11,820 bases of DNA from Baffinella frigidus (taxonomy: Eukaryota; Cryptophyceae; Cryptomonadales; Baffinellaceae). The notes beneath the pieces are model-generated. The model had not been told where the DNA came from, ran no database searches, and was given only the letters and a program-made list of their open reading frames with translations. The stretch covers positions 290,627 through 302,446 of the forward strand of contig MU646658.1 of the NCBI GenBank assembly GCA_026770585.1. Reading direction: 5' to 3'. Positions 7,001-11,720 of this stretch are shown here, piece after piece (the stretch's first letter is position 1; every line of letters starts with the position of its first letter). The position numbers were made by a program, and so were the translations under genes.

Positions 7001-10000
7001 CCCTAAACCCTAAACCCAAACCCTAAACCCTAGACTCAAACCCAAACCCTAAACCCTAAACCCGAAACCCGAAACCCGAAACCCGAAACCCGAAACCCGA
7101 AACCCGAAACCCGAAACCCGAAACCCGAATCCCGAAACCCGAAACCCCGAACCAGGTGCGCACGCGCGATGAAACGGGGCTCAGCTCATACGAGGAGGTG
7201 CGTGTAACTTTTCGGGGTTCGGGTTTCGGGATTCGGGTTCAGGGTGAGGGGTTTAGGGTAAGGGGTGAGGGGTGAGGGGTTTAGGGCTTGGGGCTTGGGG
7301 CTTGGTGCTTGGGGCTTGGGGGCTAGGGTTTTGGGTTTAGGGTGGTTAGGGAAGCCATTTTGGGGGGGTTGGCTTTCTTGGTGTCTGCCGGTGACTTTTG
7401 CGAAGTTCGGGTAGTTAACTTAAGTGGTGTGGGCAGGTGACTTTCGCGGTGCCCGGGTAGTTAACTTCAGCGGTTTGAGCAGGTGAATTTTGCTCTGTTT
7501 GGGCGCGGGGCGGGCTTGTTCGTGGAGTGGGAGGCCATTTTTGCCGCAAAAGTAAAGTGGGCCACTTTTGCAGCGAAAATGTCCGGGGGGATTGACTTTT
7601 GAATTGTCCGCACGTTAACTTGGGCGGTGTGGACAGGTGACTTTTGCGCTGTTCGGGCGCGGGGCGGGCTTGTTCGTGGAGTTCAACATCGTGGTACGAA
7701 ATGCAACCCTAACCCGAAATCCAACCCTGATCCCAAAATACTAAACTCTAAACAATAAACACTAAAAAATACACCCGAAACCCGAAACCCGAGACCCGAA
7801 ACACTCAACACTTAACCCGAAACCCGAAACACTCAAAATTGGAAACTGAAAACTGGTAAATGGAAACTAAAAAGCAAAAACTAAACCCGAAACCATAACA
7901 CCAAACCCCACAACCTAAACCCCAAAATCCATAGACCCTAACCCTAACCCCAAAACCCTAACCCCAAACCCCAAATCCCAAACCCCAAGCCCCAAATCAG
8001 AATCCTAAGCCTGCGCCCTCAAACCCGAAACCCGAAACCTGAAACCAGATATTCTGATGCGGCTCCGGTGTCCCACACTCCACACCCCGAACTCTGAAGC
8101 TAACACGCAAAACAAAAAACGACAAACACACCACCAACAGTAAGCCCGAAACCCATAACCAAAGAAACAAGAACAGAAGAAAGGGGGAAAAAGACGCCAC
8201 ACCTAGGCCCGACCCCCGACTCCAGATATTCTGCTGCGGCTCCGGTGTCCCACAACCCACACCCCAAACCCCAAACCCTTAAGCTAACACGCAAAATGAA
8301 GAAAAAAAACGGGAAAGGAAAAAAGAAGAAAAAGAAAACGAAAAACCAAACCTAAGCCCGACCCCCGACTCCAGATATTCTGCTGCGGCTCCGGGGTCGC
8401 GTACTGCAAAACCCTCCGCGACTTCCTCTCCCCTATCATCGATCTCTCGACTGTAAACCCGAAACCCGAAACCCGAAACCCGGAACCCAAATCCCAAATC
8501 CCGAAACTTAGCCCTAGGCCCAACCCACGGGGAAATGCGTTTTTAAAACTATTGTTGAAAGTGCTTTGAGGTACTGTTTAATATCTAAAAGTGCGCGCAC
8601 TGAACTACTGCAAGACGCTGCGCGACTTCCTCTCCCCGATTATCGACCTCTCGACTGTACACCCGAAACCCGAATCCCGAAACCCGAAATCCGAAACCCG
8701 AAACCCGAATCCCGAATCCCGAATCCGAAACCTAACCCCAGGCCCGACCCCTGAGGGAATGCGACTCGGATGACGTTTGTAAAAGTGCGTGGCGTTTTTT
8801 TTTACTGTCTAAAAGTGCGCTACCAAAACAACTCTGAAGGAGCGCGTACCAAACGGTTCCACCGCCCTGGGTAAATCTGAGGTGGGTTGTTTTAGGGTTT
8901 AGCTGGACGCGGTGAGCCACACAGCGGGCTACCAAGGGATTTTCGGCCCAAATCGGGCCGAGTTTCCGTTACCGTATCCGTAGGAATCCCCCTATGTCCC
9001 TACGGGTTGCCTACCGTAGGGTCGTAGGTCTTATCGCTTATGGGTTATTCAAAATCTCTTCGAAGTCCGCTGTGTGGCACGCTTGAAGCTGCGTGAAGAA
9101 TGTTGTGAGATAGGCCCGCCTCGGGACGGATAGGCCCGCCTCGGGACGTAGGCGACTATGTAATGCCGAACGCCAACGTTGACGGAGGACGTATTTGGAC
9201 GCGACTCGGTTCAAAAAAACTTTTTTGGGTGGAAGCAGTGTCGGGATCGCTGTGCTTTTTTTTTTTAATCAGATGATTGTCCCGGACAAGGGCTAACGGA
9301 CTATTCCCAAATACGCGATCAGTGGATTTGACCACTTTGACTGTTCGCAAATAAGCGATACGTGGATTTGACCACTTTGTGGGCAGGCGGGGGATGAGTA
9401 CCAGGAGCACAAGACTACTACTAATAGTAAAGCATTTTTGTAGTAAATTCCGTTGCCCATTTTTATTTCAGGCCTGATCCAGGGCACTGACCTAGGACAG
9501 TGACCTACCTAGGTCACGCCTGGTCCAATTTGATTTCGGAACAGGATAGAATATGTCCCGCTATCTTAGGCTTCCGACGCCGAAGATAAGGGTGTATATG
9601 CTATTTCAGGCATACAATGATGCTATCTTACGCCTTTCTATGTGGACATATTCTGGTATGTTCCGAGACGAAATTAAATGATGGTCCCGGATGCAGCCGG
9701 GGGATGTCTACCTGGAGCACACGGCTACTAGTAATAGTAAAGCATTTGTGTAGTAAATTGGCTACTAGTAATAGTAAAGCGTTTGTGTAGTAAATTGGCT
9801 ACTAGTACTAGTAAAGCGTTTGTGTAGTAAATGATGGTCCCGGACGCAGTCGGGGGATGTTTACCTGGAGCACAAGGCGATGGTCGCCGTGTGGCTCTGT
9901 GTCATCCTCCCGCTCTCGATGTCAAAGTAAACCCGAAACCCTAAACCCGAAACTGTCTGGCTCTTTGTCATCCTCCCGCGTTCGCTTTCAAAGTCAACCC

Positions 10001-11720
10001 TAACCCCTAAAACCTGACCCCTGAACCCTAAACCTCAAACCCCGAACCGTGTGGCTCTTTGTCATCCTCCCGCTCTTGCTCTCAAAGTAAATCCTGAACC
10101 CTAAACCCGAAACCCAGACCCGAAACCCTAAACCCTAAACCCGACACTCAACACCGTGTGGCTCTTTGTCATCCTCCCGCTTTCGCTCTCAAAGTCCAAA
10201 CCCTGAACCCTGACCCCTTACCCCCTAAACCCTAAACCCTAAACCCTAAAACCCTAAACCCTAAACCCTAAACCCTAAACCCTAAACCAGGTCCATGAAC
10301 GCGCTGCGCTTCACCTCGGCCTACGGTGAACCCTCAACCCTAAACCATGAACCATAAACCCTGAACCCTAGACGCTGAACCTTGGACCCTAAACCATAAA
10401 ACCTAAACCCTGAACCCTAAACCCTGAACCCTGGACCTCAAACCCTCAACCATTAACCCTAAACCCTAAACCCCAAACTCGAAAACCTAAACCCTAACCT
10501 CGAAAACCTGAACAGACCAGACCCTAAACCCTGAACCCTAAACAGACCCTAATCATTCTAAAATGACCCTGAACCCTGAACCCTAAACAGACCCTGAACC
10601 CTGAACAGACCATGCACCCTGAACTCTCAACAGTCACCGAACCCTAAATGAACCCTAAACCACAACCCCTGATCCTTAAACCCTAACCCCTACACCTTGC
10701 ACCCTGCACCCAAACACCTAAACTCCAAACCCCAACCCCTTCTCTTCTTTTTCTTTATTACTCGTGATACAGTTCTTAGATAGGCCCTCCAGCCTTGAGT
10801 TGAGTAATACAATAGTCTACGAGCCATGAGATCGGGCCCGCCTCGGAAACGTGAGCTATGGTCCGGGATGTTCGCAAATAGTATTGTAGAACTGACTAAT
10901 AGTGTTGTAGTGCTGACTAATAGTATCGTTGTGCTGACTAATAGTACTATCGTGCAGACTAATAGTGTTCTAGTGCTGACTAACAGTATTGTAGTAGTAC
11001 CCCTGAACTCTCACCCCTGAGGCAGGTGTGTTCGCGATCATGTACTTGGGATTTGCTGTCCTGCTCCACACTGGACAAGGTCCAAGCCTAAACCCTAAAC
11101 CCTGAACCCTAAACCCTTAACCCTAAACCCTCAACCTTTAACCCTAAACCCTAGACCCTAAACCCTAAACCCTAAACCCTAAACCCTGACCCCTGACCCC
11201 TAAACCCTAAACCCTAAACCCTAAACCCTAAACCTTACACCTTAACCTTAGACCCTAAACCCTAAACCCTAGACCCTGAACCCAAAACCACACTGCCCAA
11301 GGCCATCTTCCGATTCCAAGCCCTAAACCCTAACCCTCAAAATTAGCTCCGATTCCAAGCCCTAAACCCTACACCCTAAACGTTTTCAAACGGTGTGGCT
11401 TTACACTGTGGGCCACCCCGCCTGGAGCGAGTGATGTCCCTGACCCTCACGGAAGCCTCGAAGTGACACCAAGAACATGCGGGGTCCAGAACATGCAGGG
11501 AATGAGGCGTCCTCCTCCTAACCCCCCCCCCCACCCCCTTCAAGCAGCGATCGCCTCTGGAGCCGTGGTGCCCTCCTGGGGCAACGTGCCGAAAGGGTTT
11601 AGGATTCGGGGATGTTGGCCCACCGCAGCAGCTCGGAAGGTCGGGGCTTTCACTAACCTCGAACCCCCAAACCCTACACCAGCGATCGCCTCTGGGGCAG
11701 TGGTGCCGTCCTGGGGGAAT
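3671..11720 (+). CDS. AAAP/SLC38-like amino-acid transporter gene, 10 exons seen, 3' end outside the window
   Basis: Multi-exon gene for a membrane amino-acid transporter (AAAP family, Aa_trans fold), which would couple amino-acid movement to H+ or Na+ across a membrane. Exons: 3671-4009, 6500-6544, 6883-6912, 7156-7197, 7637-7693, 8375-8452, 9850-9926, 10291-10325, 11026-11079, 11548-11585 (alternative 11683-11720). Introns 1-6 are phase 0, intron 7 phase 2, introns 8-9 phase 1; all are GT-AG. The joined 265 codons follow the family pattern without gaps: TM1 with TLGAGALSIPFAM (res. 100-112), TM2 ending HLLVRT, the loop ETGLSSYEE, ALFGRGAG, TM3 with GSGVAY, then LRDFLSPIIDL, TM4 VILPLS, and TM5 opening with MNALRFTSAYG. 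TM6 onward lies to the right of the window. E20-xxx-L24-L25 is an acidic dileucine motif that could direct it to a vacuole or lysosome (inference). The exon model is by eye; RNA data would settle small edge shifts. Confidence 0.9.
4146..4271 (+). mobile_element. MITE family B, diverged copy in intron 1
   Basis: CTGCCTCACTCG start, GTCGACATGCTGGGTGTGCGG, GTCAACTTTGGAGCGGGAAA and a GGTCTCAA...TTGAGACC hairpin. The stem bases differ from the 6286 copy, but pairing is kept. Confidence 0.7.
4315..4498 (+). mobile_element. MITE family A, copy 2
   Basis: TIRs begin CCAC(T)CGAGAATGC. CTCC occurs on both sides (4311-4314, 4499-4502), a likely 4-bp target duplication. Comparing 4281-4314 plus 4503-4540 with 4070-4135 shows the same sequence without the element, which supports the boundaries. 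Confidence 0.85.
4564..4891 (-). mobile_element. MITE family B, inverted copy split by another element
   Basis: Minus-strand reading gives the family left half (4826-4891) and right half (4564-4649), separated by the element at 4650-4825. The hairpin TGGTCTCGCC/GGTGAGACCA is kept with one mismatch. Confidence 0.75.
4650..4825. mobile_element. Nested MITE inside the family-B copy
   Basis: TIRs of about 31 bp (arms 4650-4680 and 4795-4825, CCCTCA...GACCAAATC..CGATTTTC). The core contains a perfect 24-bp palindrome at 4751-4774 centred on GGATCC. No other copy is in the window. Confidence 0.8.
5311..5512. repeat. Cluster of six AGTTGCAC motifs in intron 1
   Basis: AGTTGCAC occurs near 5313, 5324, 5346, 5367, 5491 and 5505, plus an inverted GTGCACTATTTT/AAAATAGTTGCAC pair at 5471-5498. 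Meaning unknown. Confidence 0.7.
5684..6146. repeat. GGTCACGT/ACGTGACC motif pairs
   Basis: The octamer occurs at about 5685, 5714, 5866, 5895 and 6139. Two pairs form inverted repeats: 5684-5722 and the 40-nt hairpin 5865-5904. One contains CACGTG. Confidence 0.7.
5998..6048. repeat. Nested double hairpin
   Basis: CAACCAGGCTAA (5998-6009) pairs perfectly with TTAGCCTGGTTG (6037-6048), and TTAGCCT (6014-6020) with AGGCTAA (6026-6032). The same stem core is used twice, so two folds are possible. Confidence 0.75.
6059..6190. mobile_element. Possible small inverted-repeat element
   Basis: TCGGTGGACT at 6059-6068 and its inverse AGTCCACCGA at 6181-6190 bound 132 bp, with a second inner pair GACTGCAAGTC/GACTTGCAGGTC. 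No duplicate elsewhere in the window. Confidence 0.45.
6286..6422 (+). mobile_element. MITE family B, best copy (hairpin element)
   Basis: Ends TAGCTCTGCCTC...GACAGAGCTA. Inside are an AGGTTGAC..GTCAACTTT inverted repeat and a perfect 11-bp hairpin (6379-6389, 6391-6401). Diverged copies of the family lie at 1207-1300, 1449-1570, 2939-3066, about 4146-4271, and inverted at about 4564-4891. Confidence 0.8.
6500..6544 (+). CDS. Transporter exon 2: first half of TM2
   Basis: A 45-nt exon (15 codons, phase 0/0) between acceptor CCGGCAG and donor GTACTC. It reads GLGVGLGAFMMAACA, the glycine-rich start of AAAP TM2, and follows the TM1 end FAMQ directly as in family members. It sits in a short non-repetitive island just left of a long telomere-like array. 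Confidence 0.85.
6545..6882 (+). repeat. Transporter intron 2: C-strand telomere-like repeat
   Basis: Degenerate CCCGAAA, CCCTAAA and CCCCAAA units fill the whole 338-bp intron. CTAAAC/CTAAC-like strings resemble splicing branch points, so such DNA may work as intron without further change (inference). Confidence 0.85.
6883..6912 (+). CDS. Transporter exon 3: second half of TM2 (30-nt micro-exon)
   Basis: Ten codons, SVTMFSIHLL, between acceptor CTACTGCAG and donor GTGCGC, phase 0/0. Telomere-like repeat lies on both sides. It links exon 2 to exon 4 so that TM2 ends in the family pattern HLLVRT. The donor hexamer is itself a copy of the first bases of exon 4. Confidence 0.85.
6913..7155 (+). 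other. Transporter intron 3: a near-pure telomere-like array between 10-bp direct repeats
   Basis: GGTGCGCACG occurs at 6912-6921 and again at 7155-7164, at the two ends of the intron. Everything between is CCCTAAA/CCCGAAA-type repeat, including about 12 consecutive CCCGAAA-type units (7061-7146). Removing the insert and one repeat copy restores an uninterrupted coding sequence HLL-VRTRD. The donor GTGCGC is supplied by the duplicated coding sequence; the acceptor AACCAG sits at the array end. Confidence 0.85.
7156..7197 (+). CDS. Transporter exon 4: TM2-TM3 loop
   Basis: Fourteen codons, VRTRDETGLSSYEE, phase 0/0, acceptor GAACCAG, donor GTGCGT. The ETG..SYEE loop after TM2 is a common feature of SLC38/AVT-type members. 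The exon is an island between a C-strand telomere-like array on its left and a G-strand array on its right. Confidence 0.88.
7198..7345 (+). repeat. Start of transporter intron 4: exon-5-like edge, then G-strand repeat
   Basis: After the donor the sequence GTGCGTGTAACTTTTCGGGG resembles the exon-5 start (GTGACTTTTGCG). Then GGGTTTCGGG and GGGGCTTGGGGC units follow. This is the only block in the transporter gene with the G-rich strand in the sense direction. Confidence 0.75.
7391..7529 (+). pseudogene. Partial copies of transporter exon 5 in intron 4
   Basis: Three units at 46-bp spacing (7391, 7437, 7483) start with GTGACTTT-like sequence matching the start of exon 5. The first two continue into GTTAACTT-type sequence. 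The third matches exon 5 for 45 nt (VNFALFGRGAGLFVE against VTFALFGRGAGLFVE; two synonymous and one replacement change) and has a usable CAG acceptor, but then reads into a hairpin. A fourth related spacer unit starts at 7591. Confidence 0.75.
7536..7581. repeat. Imperfect 18-bp inverted repeat
   Basis: Arms 7536-7553 and 7564-7581 match at about 16 of 18 positions around a 10-nt loop. It lies between two exon-5 copies, exactly where the 7483 copy stops matching exon 5. Confidence 0.65.
7637..7693 (+). CDS. Transporter exon 5: loop end and start of TM3
   Basis: Nineteen codons, VTFALFGRGAGLFVEFNIV, phase 0/0, acceptor GGACAG, donor GTACGA. It matches the family segment 'aFG..g..lve..ii'. Three partial copies of its 5' part lie upstream in intron 4 (7391, 7437, 7483). 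The 7483 copy keeps 45 nt of near-identical coding sequence and then diverges. Confidence 0.87.
7694..8374 (+). repeat. Transporter intron 5: C-strand telomere-like repeat with exon-6 fragments
   Basis: CCCGAAA, CCCTAAC and AACACTAAA-like units, becoming A-rich around 7735-7900 and 8100-8350 (a run of AAGAAAAAG type near 8300). Two exon-6 start copies lie inside. Confidence 0.8.
8049..8250 (+). pseudogene. Two 5'-half copies of transporter exon 6 in intron 5
   Basis: At 8049 and 8226 the sequence CCAG plus ATATTCTG.TGCGGCTCCGG repeats the start of exon 6, then diverges at GTGTCCCACA. The 8049 copy has a TGA in the exon frame; the 8226 copy is identical to exon 6 for its first 20 nt. The upstream sequence CCCGACCCCCGACTCCAG is shared between the 8226 copy and exon 6, so intron end and exon start were copied together. 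Confidence 0.75.
8375..8452 (+). CDS. Transporter exon 6: TM3 and following loop
   Basis: Twenty-six codons, phase 0/0, acceptor GACTCCAG, donor GTAAAC. It reads IFCCGSGVAYCK then TLRDFLSPIIDLST: the TM3 'fG..vaY' motif and the 'gD.lspii' loop of AAAP carriers. Two 5'-half copies are upstream (8049, 8226) and one 3'-half copy downstream (8606). Confidence 0.9.
8453..8820 (+). repeat. Left part of transporter intron 6: tandem units with telomere-like repeat
   Basis: A unit made of (exon-6 3' half) + CCCGAAA repeats + GGGGAAATGCG/TAAAAGTGCGC sequence occurs at 8402-8600 and again at 8606-8820; the exon-derived parts are 204 bp apart. Confidence 0.75.
8606..8656 (+). pseudogene. 3'-half copy of transporter exon 6 in intron 6 (possible alternative exon)
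   Basis: Seventeen codons YCKTLRDFLSPIIDLST, identical in protein to the 3' half of exon 6 but with six base changes, every one at a third position and synonymous. A donor GTACAC follows. The upstream flank (VRALN in frame) differs from exon 6 and no strong acceptor is seen. It may be a recent relic or a once-used alternative exon. Confidence 0.7.
8821..9386 (+). repeat. Middle of transporter intron 6: non-telomeric, with two short tandem repeats
   Basis: A 20-bp unit GATAGGCCCGCCTCGGGACG occurs twice in tandem (9109-9128, 9129-9148). A 40-bp unit containing GTGGATTTGACCACTTTG occurs twice (9301-9340, 9341-9380). A hairpin TCGGCCC/GGGCCGA is near 8942-8960. CTACGG..CCGTAG at 8998-9018 is an inverted copy of 2051-2075. 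No coding sequence recognised. Confidence 0.75.
9387..9413 (+). pseudogene. 5'-part copy of transporter exon 7
   Basis: After GCAG the frame reads AGDEYQEHK, against SGDVYLEHK in exon 7. It then runs directly into a TACTAGTAATAG/GTAGTAAAT repeat. Confidence 0.65.
9537..9665. mobile_element. MITE-like element in transporter intron 6
   Basis: 22-bp TIRs (9537-9558, 9644-9665) match at 18 of 22 positions, with CGGAACA and AGAATATGTCC conserved. Inside, GCTATCTTA occurs twice. Just upstream is a GTGACCTA/TAGGTCAC hairpin (9500-9517). Confidence 0.75.
9677..9874 (+). repeat. Direct repeats around exon 7: 48-bp unit, three 37-bp units, 48-bp unit
   Basis: A 48-bp unit (intron end ATGATGGTCCCGG..GCAG plus exon-7 start PGDVYLEH) begins at 9677 and recurs at 9829 as the real exon-7 junction. 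Between them are three 37-bp tandem units, at 9723, 9760 and 9797, each with a core like CTACTAGTAATAGTAAAGC. A fourth, diverged unit follows the 9387 exon copy. Confidence 0.85.
9850..9926 (+). CDS. Transporter exon 7: loop and TM4
   Basis: A 77-nt exon, phase 0 in and phase 2 out, acceptor GGACGCAG, donor GTAAAC. It reads SGDVYLEHKAMVAVWLC then VILPLSMSK (the last Lys codon is completed by exon 8). VILPLS is the conserved TM4 motif of SLC38-like carriers. 5'-part copies lie upstream at 9387 and 9697, and 3'-part copies downstream at 9954, 10047 and 10153. This is the only copy with both an acceptor and a donor. Confidence 0.9.
9954..10196 (+). pseudogene. Three 3'-part copies of transporter exon 7 in intron 7
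   Basis: Starting at 9954, 10047 and 10153, about 44 bp each repeat the exon-7 end (VWLFVILPLSLSK-like), separated by telomere-like repeat. They lack an acceptor. Donor positions read GTCAAC, GTAAAT and GTCCAA. The last one continues as AAAGTCCA, the same bases that join exon 7 to exon 8 in the spliced message. Confidence 0.8.
10197..10290 (+). repeat. Telomere-like array at the end of transporter intron 7
   Basis: Several consecutive perfect CCCTAAA heptamers (about 10223-10287), the most intact run of the canonical repeat in the window, ending CTAAACCAG at the exon-8 acceptor. Confidence 0.9.
10291..10325 (+). CDS. Transporter exon 8: TM4-TM5 junction (35-nt micro-exon)
   Basis: Reads (K)SMNALRFTSAY(G), phase 2 in and phase 1 out, acceptor TAAACCAG, donor GTGAAC. 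'L..LrfTS..g' between TM4 and TM5 is a strong SLC38/AVT signature. Both flanks are telomere-like repeat. The first five bases, GTCCA, also occur at the end of the last exon-7 copy (10193-10197). Confidence 0.88.
10326..10740 (+). repeat. Telomere-like repeat in transporter intron 8
   Basis: Degenerate CCCTAAA/CCCTGAA units from the donor onward, with AACAGACC-type interruptions. Confidence 0.85.
10880..10984 (+). repeat. Five tandem 21-bp units in transporter intron 8
   Basis: Units start at 10880, 10901, 10922, 10943 and 10964, each like AGTGTTGTAGTGCTGACTAA plus T. In one frame they read as a heptad (LTNSVVV), but this is a side effect of a unit length divisible by three. CTGACTAA strings resemble branch points. 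Confidence 0.9.
11026..11079 (+). CDS. Transporter exon 9: TM5
   Basis: Reads (G)VFAIMYLGFAVLLHTGQ, a hydrophobic helix, phase 1 in and phase 1 out, acceptor GAGGCAG, donor GTCCAA. The frame joins exon 8 exactly (SAYG then VFAIMY). A degenerate copy of its 3' end (HTAQ, donor GT changed to GC) lies downstream at 11288-11302. Confidence 0.88.
11085..11380 (+). repeat. Telomere-like repeat in transporter intron 9
   Basis: CCCTAAA-rich array with long near-perfect runs (about 11157-11235), interrupted by the exon-9 end copy and two CGATTCCAAG units. Confidence 0.85.
11288..11302 (+). pseudogene. 3'-end copy of transporter exon 9
   Basis: CCACACTGCCCAAGG resembles the exon-9 end CCACACTGGACAAGG; the donor GT has become GC. 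A following CGATTCCAAGCCCTAAA unit occurs twice (11311, 11349) and resembles the start of intron 9. Confidence 0.5.
11548..11585 (+). CDS. Transporter exon 10, copy a: loop after TM5
   Basis: Thirty-eight nt, reading (A)IASGAVVPSWGN, entered in phase 1 as exon 9 requires. The acceptor CAAGCAG has a long C-rich tract before it. The end at GTGCCG is uncertain: the frame stays open past it. It is nearly identical to 11683-11720. With phase 1 in and phase 0 out, using both copies would shift the frame, so they look mutually exclusive. Confidence 0.6.
11683..11720 (+). CDS. Transporter exon 10, copy b (alternative or duplicate)
   Basis: Same 12-residue peptide IASGAVVPSWGN as copy a, with five base differences, all synonymous. 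Acceptor TACACCAG; possible donor GTGACC, or the frame may continue as VTLWINPP. Which copy is used cannot be told from the sequence. Confidence 0.55.

Noticed and set aside
8005-8523. Several minus-strand frames with GFGFRVSG and PFFLLFLF stretches
   Set aside because: Antisense of CCCGAAA and A-rich repeats with exon-6 fragments inside; no conserved domain.
8566-8773. Plus frames ending in PKPESRNPKSE-type repeats
   Set aside because: Translation of CCCGAAA repeat; only the embedded YCKTLRDF segment is meaningful, and it is listed as an exon copy.
9387-10196. Regularly spaced short repeats as a CRISPR-like array
   Set aside because: Units are exon fragments and telomere-like repeat of uneven spacing in a eukaryotic intron.
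10826-11020. 64-aa frame with LTNSVVV heptads
   Set aside because: Produced by a 21-bp tandem repeat inside intron 8; the codons are not conserved as protein and it starts in non-coding sequence.
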